Below, piece after piece: positions 9,236 to 17,668 of a stretch of DNA of 64,000 nt (position 1 is the first letter of the stretch; every line of letters begins with the position of its first letter). Position numbers and translations under genes: made by a program. The notes beneath the pieces were generated by a model. That model was given only the letters and a program-made list of their open reading frames with translations, searched no databases and was not told where the DNA came from. The stretch covers positions 1 to 64,000 of the forward strand of contig JAFVEZ010000004.1 of the NCBI GenBank assembly GCA_017475745.1. The letters run 5' to 3'. The stretch is from Selenomonadaceae bacterium (GTDB taxonomy: Bacteria; Bacillota; Negativicutes; Selenomonadales; Selenomonadaceae).

Positions 9236-9958
9236 ATGATTAGAATTAAGAATCTTTGCAAGGTGTTTAAGTCAAATAAAGTCGCCGTTGACGATCTGTC
9301 CTTCGATGTCAACGACGGTGAGATATTTGGACTTTTGGGCAAGAATGGCGCCGGCAAGACAACTACTATCAGAATGTTGACGCTTCAGACTAGGCCAACG
9401 AGTGGTGAGATCATCTTTGAAGGTGCCGCTGATGACTTGGCTGTCAAGAAGATGATAGGCGTTGTGCCGCAACACATCAACTTCGATCAAGACTTGACGG
9501 TTGGTGAGAATATGGAGCTTCACGCGCGTCTACATCACTTAAACCGTCAAGAGCAACGGCAACGAATCCATGAACTGCTGGAATATATTGAGCTTGGCAA
9601 TGTAGTCAATGATGATGTTAGAAGTCTCTCCGGTGGCATGAAGCGGCGCCTATTGATTGTTCGTGCGCTGATTCACCGACCTCATATCCTATTCCTCGAC
9701 GAGCCAACTGTCGCTCTTGATCCTCAAGTACGTCGAAAGATTTGGCAACTCATCAAGCAACTCAAGGCGCAAGGCGTGACCATTGTCATTACTACTCACT
9801 ACATTGAGGAAGCAGAGCAGCTCTGCGATCGGACAGCCTTTCTCAGCCGCGGCAAACTCATCGCCCTTGACTCTCCTGCAAATCTCTGTCGTCTCAACAA
9901 TGCCGCTAATCTCGAAGATGTATTTATAAGATTGATTGAAGATGATAAGATTGATTGA
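9236..9958 (+). CDS. ABC-2 type exporter, ATP-binding protein
   Basis: Cytoplasmic ATPase of 240 aa. Walker A is GKNGAGKTT, the Q-loop is GVVPQH, the signature is SLSGGMKRR, Walker B is ILFLDEP and the H-loop His is in ITTHYIEEA. It pairs with the overlapping downstream permease to export a drug, lipid or polysaccharide; the substrate cannot be told from sequence. The spacing of motifs is typical of the DrrA/NodI/CcmA-type subfamily. The permease start lies 17 bases before this gene's stop, so translation is probably coupled. Confidence 0.95.
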   Translation: MIRIKNLCKVFKSNKVAVDDLSFDVNDGEIFGLLGKNGAGKTTTIRMLTLQTRPTSGEIIFEGAADDLAVKKMIGVVPQHINFDQDLTVGENMELHARLHHLNRQEQRQRIHELLEYIELGNVVNDDVRSLSGGMKRRLLIVRALIHRPHILFLDEPTVALDPQVRRKIWQLIKQLKAQGVTIVITTHYIEEAEQLCDRTAFLSRGKLIALDSPANLCRLNNAANLEDVFIRLIEDDKID

Positions 9959-10703
9959 AGATATTTGTACCGTGTTTTGGCGCGATTGGATTGTTCTCAA
10001 GCGGCGCCTGACGAAGTTCATTCTATCACGAATGGTCGCGCCGATTCTCTATCTCGTTGCCTTTGGTTATGGTCTTGGCAGGAGTATCTCAGTTGAGGGT
10101 GGGACTTATATTGACTTTCTCGTTCCTGGTATACTGGCCCTTAATTCAATGAATATCAGTTTTAACTCAATAACGCCCGTTCATGCCGAACGCGTCTATC
10201 ACAAAAGCCTGGAAGAGTACATCTTGGCGCCGATAGCACCTGCCGCCTTCGTCATTGGTAAAGTACTGGCGGCAATGCTGCGCTCATTCATATCATCAGC
10301 GCTGATATTGGTGTTGGCGATGTTGTTTGGAGCGTCATTGCAGCCTTTGTCTTCACCCGTCGCAATGGTGACATTCTTATTGGTGCTACTGATCAACTCT
10401 GCTATCTTTGCAGGATTAGGTTTTATTGCAGCTATGAGAATCAACACTTACGAAGAGATGAGTCAAGTCAATACCTATATCCTGCTGCCTATGTCCTTTC
10501 TCTGTGGCACTTTCTTCAAGACTTCAACTCTTCCGGATACTGTCCGCTTTGTGATTGAACTTTTGCCGCTCACTCACACAAGTTACCTACTGCGAGGGCT
10601 GGGCACTGGTAATGAGGTATCAGTGAGTTCTATTGTCGTTTTGATGATTTATCTAGCGATCGTACTTTCAATGAGTTTAAGGGCTTTCAATCGGGTTGAG
10701 TAG
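9942..10703 (+). CDS. ABC-2 type exporter, permease protein
   Basis: Integral membrane protein of about 253 aa with six predicted helices and an amphipathic N-terminus (EDICTVFWRDWIVLKRRLTKF) typical of ABC2_membrane permeases. The DFLVPGILALNSMN and LLPMSFLCGTFF segments match the DrrB/NodJ branch, suggesting export of a lipid-linked or hydrophobic substrate. The ATG at 9942 overlaps the ATPase gene; the TTG two codons earlier is less likely. No recognisable terminator follows; the next gene is convergent. Confidence 0.92.
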   Translation: MIRLIEDICTVFWRDWIVLKRRLTKFILSRMVAPILYLVAFGYGLGRSISVEGGTYIDFLVPGILALNSMNISFNSITPVHAERVYHKSLEEYILAPIAPAAFVIGKVLAAMLRSFISSALILVLAMLFGASLQPLSSPVAMVTFLLVLLINSAIFAGLGFIAAMRINTYEEMSQVNTYILLPMSFLCGTFFKTSTLPDTVRFVIELLPLTHTSYLLRGLGTGNEVSVSSIVVLMIYLAIVLSMSLRAFNRVE

Positions 10704-10736
10704 TTTAAACAGCTCTAGGTGATTGTACTTTGACCA

Positions 10737-11300
10737 TTACCATTGCTTGCCGCTAGTAGACTTCTTTTCGACTTTACTCTCTGACTTGGCAGTAACGCCG
10801 CTATAACTCAGTTTCGTCTTGGAACTCATTAAGCAGTTGAAGAACGCTCTGAGCACTTTGCTGCGATTGTCATCATCAACGCGTACGCCCTCTTCGGCAA
10901 TGTACGTTAAAACCGTCTCATAACTAATTACACCACATGTCTGCAAAGTCGTCAGAATTGCATAATCCATGTGCGTCTGTTGAGACTTTCTCTTGAGCAG
11001 TGTCTCCTCACCGAAGCGCGTCGGCACCCATTCTTCGGCCTGTTGATAGGCGCTTTCAAACTTGGAATAGGCGTTATAGTCCTCAACCTCGTCAATACCT
11101 TCGTCAATCGACACGCCCGCGCCAAGGACGTTGCGATTGCTAAAGATCGTTCTCATCTCTTGAAGGAAGCTATCCTTGAGCTTGACAGGCGCGCTAAAGT
11201 GCAGCTTATCGAAGTGGCGCTCAAAGTACTGCTCTGACAGATCCAGCACATGACTTGATACCGTAGGTTCCGACGGCCGTGTTGCTGGTGTCGAAGTCAA
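10737..11300 (-). pseudogene. C-terminal fragment of a disrupted gene
   Basis: The reading frame covers up to 187 codons, but only the part from about 11245 downward looks protein-like (HVLDLSEQYFERHFDKLHF, then acidic and helical sequence). Upstream in this frame is the out-of-frame shadow of the preceding fragment. No ribosome site precedes any start here. The simplest reading is the C-terminal remnant of one longer protein whose N-terminal part is at 11221-11640, with an internal deletion and frameshift at about 11245-11260. I do not recognise this C-terminal domain. A real, independently translated small gene remains possible. Confidence 0.5.
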
Positions 11301-11640
11301 TGCAAAGTGTCGATTCAGCAGGCTTGAGTTCAGCTAAATCAATCTGACATTCAATTCTCCAAACTTCACCGTCATAGTCTTTACCGCTCTCAAAGGCATT
11401 TTGGGAACTTTGCGGAAATATCACAACATAGAAGCTTGTCTGTCCGCGGAAGGCGTCATAATCAATGTCTTCAGTATCAAGCAAGATATGTGTCTTACCT
11501 TCGTTGACTTGCAGTCTGCCAACCGCAGCCACTTGGTGTGGTTGAGACATAGTGACCAAGGCAGCAGCGCCGTAGTAGACTGACAATTCCGAAGGAACAA
11601 TCATGTAGAAGTCATTTATCAGCGTGACGCAACTAGTCAC
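11221..11640 (-). pseudogene. N-terminal fragment with Hsp70/actin-type phosphate-1 motif
   Basis: 139 codons. A beta-rich domain of about 110 residues is followed by CIDFDTSNTAVGTYG, which matches the phosphate-1 loop (IDFGTSNT-VG) that opens an actin/Hsp70 ATPase domain. The frame then stops after only 15 more codons, and coding continues in another frame. The ATPase domain is therefore missing. The start is GTG at 11640, overlapping the cobD stop as GTGA, so this part is still translationally coupled. The upstream coiled-coil protein may have been the partner of the intact chaperone-like protein. Confidence 0.55.
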
Positions 11641-12704
11641 CGATTTCGACCAATAACACCCTCTACAACGTGCAGCAACTCACAGTTCGCGGCACGGTCT
11701 GCGACCGCCACTCGGACATACCGTCCACCTAGGCCGCGCCACCCTTCACCGCTCCGGATGAGCACCCTGCGGCCCCTAAGGCCATTCACGAGCCTTCGGC
11801 CGGCTTCGTCGCTTTCACACCTCAGCAGTACGAAGTTCGCCGTCGGCCCGTAACGACTTAACGTTCCAATATCATTACTCAGGCGCCTGCGAATGTAGGC
11901 GCTCTCTTTTTCGAGGAGCCGCCGTGTCTCTTCAGCGTAGCCGACGTCACTCAGCGCCGCGACACCGGCCCTCTGCGCCAGCAGGTTGACGTTCCAGACG
12001 TCCTTGTTGAGCTCTAGACCCTCGATGATCGCTCTGTCGGCCGCCGCGAAGCCCAACCTCAGCCCAGGTATCGCGTAGAACTTCGTCAGCGATTGCAGCA
12101 TGATGAGGTTGCTATAGGCCTTAAGGAGACCTCGGACCGAGTAGCTGTCGCCTAAGAAGTCCACGAACGACTCGTCGACGATGACAGCCACACCGGTGAC
12201 AAGCAACCTCTCAACGTCCTCAACCGCCAAGAGCGTACCGGTAGGATTGTTGGGATTGCCAAGAACGACGCAGTTGATATCCTTCGCACGGACGGTCTTG
12301 ATGAGGGCGCCGAAGTCGACCCTAAAGGCGTCCGCAGCTTCGGTAAGGTGATACTCGACTTCACAGCCCGCACCTAAGGCAGCTCTCTCGTATTCGCTGA
12401 AGCTTGGCACAACAATGAGGACACGGCGCGGTCTGAAGGTGTTGAAGTAGAGGTACAGGCCCTCAGCCGCGCCGTTGAGAGCGATAAGTTTCTCAAATGG
12501 CAAATTGTATCTCGCAGCGATAGCATTCTTGAGTTGACGAGCTTGAGGATCGGGATAGTGAATGAGACCGTCAATGCCGCTGAAAATAGCCTTCTTGACA
12601 GTCTCGCTTAATCCTAGAGGGTTGATATTGGCGCTGAAGTCCAACCAGTCCTCAACTTGCCCGTCGGTGCCGTAAATATTGCCACCGTGCTCAAAGGCCT
12701 TCAC
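11637..12704 (-). CDS. cobD: Threonine-phosphate decarboxylase (CobD-like)
   Basis: PLP enzyme of 355 aa that makes (R)-1-amino-2-propanol phosphate for the cobalamin lower loop. Diagnostic segments are FEHGGNIYG and DFSANINPLG at the N-terminus, GNPNNPTGT, VDESFVDF and the PLP lysine in SLTKFYAIPGLRLGF. Histidinol-phosphate aminotransferase is the nearest alternative, but the HGGNIYG opening favours CobD. It starts GTG and overlaps both neighbours by four bases (GTGA). Base use is odd: the line 11701-11760 is 42/60 G+C and 11941-12000 is also 42/60, whereas 10801-10860 is about 25/60, suggesting acquisition from a GC-richer source. No other cobalamin synthesis genes adjoin it. Confidence 0.85.
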   Translation of the reverse strand: MKAFEHGGNIYGTDGQVEDWLDFSANINPLGLSETVKKAIFSGIDGLIHYPDPQARQLKNAIAARYNLPFEKLIALNGAAEGLYLYFNTFRPRRVLIVVPSFSEYERAALGAGCEVEYHLTEAADAFRVDFGALIKTVRAKDINCVVLGNPNNPTGTLLAVEDVERLLVTGVAVIVDESFVDFLGDSYSVRGLLKAYSNLIMLQSLTKFYAIPGLRLGFAAADRAIIEGLELNKDVWNVNLLAQRAGVAALSDVGYAEETRRLLEKESAYIRRRLSNDIGTLSRYGPTANFVLLRCESDEAGRRLVNGLRGRRVLIRSGEGWRGLGGRYVRVAVADRAANCELLHVVEGVIGRNR

Positions 12705-13213
12705 TTCTTGACCTTCTTTGCAGCTTCCTCTAGTTGTTGAAGTTGTTCCTTGAGTTTCTTGATCTCTTGAAGGTTCTTAATGGACTCAGCCGAAGCAGTC
12801 TTGAAGTGCTCTTCTGCTTCCGAGAGCTGTGACTGGAGCTTCTTATTCTCAATTTCAAGGTCGCTGATCTCCTTCTCTTGATTCTCAACCTTTGACAGAT
12901 AGGTCTTCAAATCTGTTCTATACTGCTCAAGCTTGCTCTCGTCGTTCTGATATTGCGCCTTTACCTGCTCAAGCTTGGTGACAAGGGCGTCGTTGGCACT
13001 CTCAACCTCAGTAAGCTTATCTTTGAGTCCTTCAATGACACTATCTCGCTCCTGCTTGTCCTTTTCAAGTTCCCTAATCTGCCTAACTTGATTGTCATAG
13101 TCCGCTTGAGTTCTCAGTCCTTCTAGGCGGAACAACCTCAACTTTAACTCATCAATGAAAGCCACATCATCTAAACAATCGAACACAATCTTTTTAACAT
13201 CAACATTATCCAT
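12701..13213 (-). CDS. Coiled-coil protein of unknown function
   Basis: About 170 aa. A 35-residue N-terminal segment (DVKKIVFDCLDDVAFIDELK) precedes one long heptad-rich coiled coil that is very rich in Glu, Lys, Gln and Leu to the end. No signal peptide or membrane segment is visible. The start is ATG 13213, eight bases after AAGGAG. It is first in an operon with cobD and the broken Hsp70-like gene, joined by GTGA overlaps. A structural partner role is an inference from that context only. Confidence 0.75.
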   Translation of the reverse strand: MDNVDVKKIVFDCLDDVAFIDELKLRLFRLEGLRTQADYDNQVRQIRELEKDKQERDSVIEGLKDKLTEVESANDALVTKLEQVKAQYQNDESKLEQYRTDLKTYLSKVENQEKEISDLEIENKKLQSQLSEAEEHFKTASAESIKNLQEIKKLKEQLQQLEEAAKKVKK

Positions 13214-13284
13214 GTTATTCACTCCTTATAGCACCACAAATTACTAAGACAGAATATAATATCTGCTCTTCATTGTCAAGCCGT

Positions 13285-13313
13285 TTGACATTTAAAATCC
13301 AAAATAGTATAAT
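13285..13313 (+). promoter_or_regulatory. Consensus sigma-A promoter of the ldt-polA operon
   Basis: TTGACA (13285-13290), a 17-base spacer and TATAAT (13308-13313) form a perfect consensus, ending 32 bases before the L,D-transpeptidase start. The gene is expected to be strongly and constitutively expressed. Confidence 0.85.
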
Positions 13314-13345
13314 AAATTCAAATATCATCGTGAGGTGAACAAGTA

Positions 13346-14545
13346 ATGAGAGCCTTCCTTACAGCAACTTTAATAATATCTTCTCTGCTCGCTTGTCTTA
13401 TAACCACGGCTTCTGCAGAGAAGAAAATCTTGATAAACGCAGCGTCAAGGATACTCTGTCTTTATGACGGCAATGTCAGACTTCGTCTTTATCCCGTCGG
13501 TCTTGGCAAAGTCACTACTCCCACTCCAACTGGCTATTATAGTATACTTACTAAAGAAATCGATCCACCTTGGATAGACCCTAATAATCCCGAATATGAA
13601 GTCCCTAGCGGTGCTAACAATCCTCTTGGATACAGGTGGATGCAAATCCAAGGTAATTACGGTATCCACGGCACCAATCGCCCTGACAGCATTGGCTTCT
13701 ACGTTTCCAATGGCTGTGTCCGAATGAGAGAAGCCGACGTTGAAGACCTCTTTGATATCATAGAGGTCGGCACGCCCGTCGAAATAACCTATAACCGCGT
13801 CGTTGTCGAAAAGGCGGACGATGGCAACGTCGTCTATTACATCTATCCTGACGGCTACGGTCAACAGGCCCTAGATGTCAAATATGTCAACTCTTGGTTA
13901 ATTCCTTGGGGTGTCAGTGCCTTCGCTGATGATCGTGAGATCGAAAAGGAGATAGACAAGTCAGCCGGTACGCCCGTATACATCGGTAAGCCTTACTCAA
14001 TCGAACTTTCAGGTGTAACTATTCCCGCAACCGAACAGAACAAAAGACACTTCGATAATAAGGCCATTGAACGCGGTGGCATAACCTATCTTCCTGCAGT
14101 TCCCATTGCTATTGCCATGGAAATGAAGCTGGAATGGCGTCACCACACCACCCTTGCCACTAAATACGGCCAAGTTCCTGGTATCGAGAAGAAAGGTCAG
14201 CTCTACCTCAACGAAGATGACGCAAGCATATTATTCAGAGTTGAAGGCTGGAAGGACGGCAGTGTTTATAAGTTGAAGCCGCTTCCTGCTGAGTCTGAAG
14301 CTACAAAAGACAACACAACTTATCAAGACGGTCTTGATAATCAAGGCACGCAGCAGATAGATGAGGATAATACTAACAATCAAACTCTGTCGCCTGTTGA
14401 GGATAGCAACACTGACAATCAAACACCCACTGAGACTGAAAGCAATACCGAGGAGCCACAATCTCAAGAAAATCAACTCAGCACAGACGATCAAGGCAAC
14501 ACAACAGAAGATTCCAATACAAAGAAGAAGGGCGATCAAAAATGA
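13346..14545 (+). CDS. L,D-transpeptidase (YkuD domain), exported
   Basis: Periplasmic enzyme of 399 aa that makes 3-3 peptidoglycan cross-links or attaches proteins to peptidoglycan. A signal peptide ends near TTASA-EKK. The YkuD domain (about 25-155) carries the catalytic pattern HGTNRPDSIG and SNGCVRM with the active Cys. A second globular part (about 180-320) resembles a copper-amine-oxidase-like/SH3-type substrate region. The last 75 residues are a low-complexity Asn/Thr/Gln/Glu-rich tail, probably a spacer. GAGGTG precedes the ATG. Its stop overlaps the polA start (ATGA). Confidence 0.92.
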   Translation: MRAFLTATLIISSLLACLITTASAEKKILINAASRILCLYDGNVRLRLYPVGLGKVTTPTPTGYYSILTKEIDPPWIDPNNPEYEVPSGANNPLGYRWMQIQGNYGIHGTNRPDSIGFYVSNGCVRMREADVEDLFDIIEVGTPVEITYNRVVVEKADDGNVVYYIYPDGYGQQALDVKYVNSWLIPWGVSAFADDREIEKEIDKSAGTPVYIGKPYSIELSGVTIPATEQNKRHFDNKAIERGGITYLPAVPIAIAMEMKLEWRHHTTLATKYGQVPGIEKKGQLYLNEDDASILFRVEGWKDGSVYKLKPLPAESEATKDNTTYQDGLDNQGTQQIDEDNTNNQTLSPVEDSNTDNQTPTETESNTEEPQSQENQLSTDDQGNTTEDSNTKKKGDQK

Positions 14546-16803
14546 TTATCATGGACGGCAGCAGTATACTTTATCGTTCTTATCACGGATTGCCGGACTT
14601 AGTAAATGAACGCGGTGAAGGTACAGGCGCGATCGTTGGATTCATGAACGAACTACTAAAAGAGAAGAATGAGCTTTTAAACGAAACTATTTTGGTTGTA
14701 ATGGATAGAGGTGGAAACTCTAAACGTAAAGAAATGTATGAGGGTTACAAAAATAACCGACCCGAAATGCCCGACGATCTCCGCCGCCAAGCTCACGTCC
14801 TCAAAAAGCTCATCAACGCCCTTGGAATAGACATAGCCTATGCTCAAGACGGCGCTGAGGGTGACGACGCCATTGGCACCTTGGCTTCAAAGGCAAACGA
14901 GCCTGTCCGGATAGTCACCATGGACGCCGACATGCTCCAGCTCATCAACGACAACATCAATGTCGAGATTCTGAGGAAGGCAAAGCGTGAACTCTACGAT
15001 ACAACAAGGTTCGAGGAAGAATACGGCATTAAGCCCTCGCAGTTCGTCGATTATAAAGGCTTGCGCGGCGATACGAGTGACAATATCCCCGGTGTGAGTG
15101 GCATTGGCAATATCACTGCAAAACGTCTGATTCAGTCCTATGGCAGCATTGAGGGTATTTACAGCCACATTGACGACATCAAGCCCGCCAGAATTAGGGA
15201 TATTCTCAAGGCTGGTAAGGACGCTGCTCATCTATCACTAGAATTGGCCAAGATTAGTACTGATGTTGAACTCGATTGGTCGAATGCTATAGAGAACGAG
15301 TCTAAGGTCAAGGAGATTTGCGACCAAGAGGGTCTTCTGAGTCTCAAGTCTCGTCTCTTCGGTAAAGAAGAGGTATTAACTCTGCCAGATTATGAACTCT
15401 CAAACAAGTATGTCTATAGGTTGAAGACTGCTCTCAAGGCCGGTGAAAAAGTTGACGGCGTGAAGTATGATCTGGAGCTGATGGCTTATGTCCTAGACGC
15501 TGAACGCGGTGTCAAGAAGCTGGAAGGGCAACTTGCAGTAAAAGGACGACTAATCGACAAGATCGGTGAGCGCTTAGAAGCAGAACTTGTGAGTAATAAT
15601 GAGCTGGGACTTTACGAGAATATCGAATTACCACTAGTTAGAGTGCTTGCGGACATGGAAGAACGCGGTGTCAAGATAAACCTTCAGCGCCTAAAATCCG
15701 AGAATGTACTCATGAGCAAGGAACTTGTGCAACTTGAAAGTCAGATATATGAGACTGCCGGCAGAGTGTTTAACTTAAATTCGTCGCAGCAGTTGGGCAA
15801 GGTCCTTTTCGATATCATGGGAATAGAACCCATCAAGCGTACCAAGAACGGTTACTCAACTGACGCGGAAGTCTTGAAGCAGCTTGAAGGGCAATACCCG
15901 ATAGTTGCTCAAGTGCTAAGATATCGCCAAGTCTTCAAACTCAAGCGTACCTACCTTGACGGCCTTGAGAAGCAAACTGACGAGAACGGTAGAATTCACA
16001 CTACCTTCAACCAAACGCAGACAGCGACTGGAAGACTCTCAAGCAGCGATCCAAATCTGCAAAATATACCTGTTCGCACACCTGAAGGCAAAGTGATTCG
16101 CTCTCTTTTTGAAGCAGGTGAGGGTTATGATTGCCTTCTGAGCGCTGATTACAGTCAAATAGAACTCAGAGTTCTAGCACACCTTTCGGGTGATGAGCGC
16201 TTGATAGCAGCCTTTGTCAATGATGAGGACATTCACCGTAGTACTGCTGAAGAAGTCTTCGGTAATGGTGAGCTTCGTAATAGGGCGAAGGCAATAAACT
16301 ACGGCATAGTCTATGGTATAAGCGACTACGGTCTTGCCAAGCAGCTTGATATCGGTCGCAAAGAAGCCGGTGAGTACATAGAGCAGTACCTTGAGAGATA
16401 TAGCGGCGTGAGAGACTATATGACTCGCTTAATCGAGGAAGGACGCCGTCTTGGTTATGTTGAGACAATGTACGGGCGCCGTCGTCAGCTCCCTGGTCTT
16501 GAGAGCAAAAATCAAAATGCCCGACATTTGGCAGAACGTCAAGCAATGAACAGCCCAATCCAGGGCAGTGCAGCTGATATAATCAAGTTGGCAATGTTGG
16601 CCGTTGAACGAGAACTTCAAAAGGGCGGTTACAAGAGCCGAATGATCTTGCAAGTCCACGACGAACTCGTCTTAGAAGTGGTAAACTCTGAGATTGAGAC
16701 AATTACTGAGCTTGTAAGAAGAGAGATGGAAGGCGCCGCTCAAATGAAAGTACCGCTTAAAGTTGATATCAAGCTTGGCAAAACTTGGGCAGAAGCTAAG
16801 TAG
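14542..16803 (+). CDS. polA: DNA polymerase I, compact form lacking a full 3'-5' exonuclease domain
   Basis: 753 aa, against about 870-930 for typical PolA. The 5' nuclease domain (about 1-265) is intact: MDGSSILYRSYH, EGDDAIGTLA, MDADMLQL and GDTSDNIPGVSGIG. The polymerase domain (about 370-753) has DYSQIELRVLAHLSGDE (motif A), RAKAINYGIVYGIS (O-helix, motif B) and VHDELVLEV (motif C). Only about 110 residues lie between them, so the exonuclease domain is reduced to a remnant and the DxE, NxxxD and YxxxD exonuclease motifs are not seen. It is translationally coupled to the L,D-transpeptidase. Role: Okazaki-fragment processing and repair without its own proofreading. Confidence 0.95.
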   Translation: MIIMDGSSILYRSYHGLPDLVNERGEGTGAIVGFMNELLKEKNELLNETILVVMDRGGNSKRKEMYEGYKNNRPEMPDDLRRQAHVLKKLINALGIDIAYAQDGAEGDDAIGTLASKANEPVRIVTMDADMLQLINDNINVEILRKAKRELYDTTRFEEEYGIKPSQFVDYKGLRGDTSDNIPGVSGIGNITAKRLIQSYGSIEGIYSHIDDIKPARIRDILKAGKDAAHLSLELAKISTDVELDWSNAIENESKVKEICDQEGLLSLKSRLFGKEEVLTLPDYELSNKYVYRLKTALKAGEKVDGVKYDLELMAYVLDAERGVKKLEGQLAVKGRLIDKIGERLEAELVSNNELGLYENIELPLVRVLADMEERGVKINLQRLKSENVLMSKELVQLESQIYETAGRVFNLNSSQQLGKVLFDIMGIEPIKRTKNGYSTDAEVLKQLEGQYPIVAQVLRYRQVFKLKRTYLDGLEKQTDENGRIHTTFNQTQTATGRLSSSDPNLQNIPVRTPEGKVIRSLFEAGEGYDCLLSADYSQIELRVLAHLSGDERLIAAFVNDEDIHRSTAEEVFGNGELRNRAKAINYGIVYGISDYGLAKQLDIGRKEAGEYIEQYLERYSGVRDYMTRLIEEGRRLGYVETMYGRRRQLPGLESKNQNARHLAERQAMNSPIQGSAADIIKLAMLAVERELQKGGYKSRMILQVHDELVLEVVNSEIETITELVRREMEGAAQMKVPLKVDIKLGKTWAEAK

Positions 16804-16811
16804 CAGTTGAT

Positions 16812-16843
16812 GACAGCGATTAACCTATAATCTGACTGCTGTC
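16812..16843 (+). repeat. Hairpin after polA
   Basis: GACAGC (16812-16817) and GCTGTC (16838-16843) form a six-base inverted repeat 10 bases after the polA stop codon. It lacks a T run, so termination is uncertain. Confidence 0.35.
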
Positions 16844-16879
16844 TAGCTGATAAATATATTCTAAATTAGAGGTGGTATT

Positions 16880-17425
16880 GTGAATATTTACGATTTCAAA
16901 GTCAAGACCAATCGCGGTGTGGAAAAGTCTCTTGCCGACTATAAGGGCAAGGTAATTCTTGTCGTAAATACGGCAAGTAAATGTGGCTTCACTCCGCAGT
17001 TTGAAGGTCTTGAGAAACTCTACAAAGCTTACAAGGATAAAGGCCTTGAGATTCTCGGCTTTCCTTGCAATCAGTTTGCAGCACAAGACCCAGGCAGCAA
17101 TGAGGAAATTCAAAACTTCTGCCGTCTCAACTATGGCGTAACTTTCCAAATCTTTGAGAAAGGTGATGTTCGCGGTGAGACGGCACAGCCATTATTTAAA
17201 TATCTTACCGCGCAGAAAGGCTTCAAAGGTTTTGATAAAGATCACCCGATAGCGGCTAAACTTACAGAAGCCTTGAAGGCAAACTTCCCAGAATACCTCG
17301 AAGGTGACGGCATTAAATGGAACTTTACTAAGTTCTTGATTGATCGTGAAGGCAATGTGATCTCACGCTTCGAGCCGACAACCGATCCTGAGAAAATCGC
17401 ACCGGAGATTGAAAAACTCTTGTAA
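16880..17425 (+). CDS. Glutathione peroxidase family thiol peroxidase
   Basis: A 181-aa thioredoxin-fold peroxidase. The active site is [11 protein letters not shown] with Cys, not selenocysteine; GFPCNQF holds the conserved Gln and the likely resolving region, and [10 protein letters not shown] holds the Trp-Asn of the catalytic tetrad. Bacterial Cys-type members usually take electrons from thioredoxin rather than glutathione. The start is GTG 16880 after AGAGGTGG. It stands alone with its own terminator, in a lineage where oxygen defence matters because members are anaerobes. Confidence 0.94.
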   Translation: MNIYDFKVKTNRGVEKSLADYKGKVILVVNTASKCGFTPQFEGLEKLYKAYKDKGLEILGFPCNQFAAQDPGSNEEIQNFCRLNYGVTFQIFEKGDVRGETAQPLFKYLTAQKGFKGFDKDHPIAAKLTEALKANFPEYLEGDGIKWNFTKFLIDREGNVISRFEPTTDPEKIAPEIEKLL

Positions 17426-17443
17426 TGAATGTGAAGTAAACAA

Positions 17444-17501
17444 TAACCCCTCACGGCATACGTTCCAAGGAAGGAACGCAGCAAAGGGGCTCTCTTTTTT
17501 T
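17444..17501 (+). terminator. Rho-independent terminator after the peroxidase gene
   Basis: An outer stem CCCCT (17447-17451) with AGGGG (17485-17489) encloses an inner hairpin CGTTCC/GGAACG, and a seven-T run follows at 17495-17501. The nested design resembles an SRP RNA tip but is too short for that RNA. Confidence 0.75.
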
Positions 17502-17668
17502 GATTATAGAAATTAAAAGAACATCAAACTAAAAAACTCAACTAACACAACAAATAAATTAAAAAATTTTCTGTCAATTAGAGGAATATATTTAAGAACG
17601 TGGAATTAAATTTGAAGAAAGAGTTAAAATAAATATCTACACTTCGTACAGTGAGGAGCGCGTAAGAT

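Noticed and set aside
17444-17501. SRP RNA-like hairpin
   Set aside because: A GGAAGGAA-like tip is present, but the whole element is under 60 bases and ends in a T run at the 3' end of a gene, which fits a terminator.
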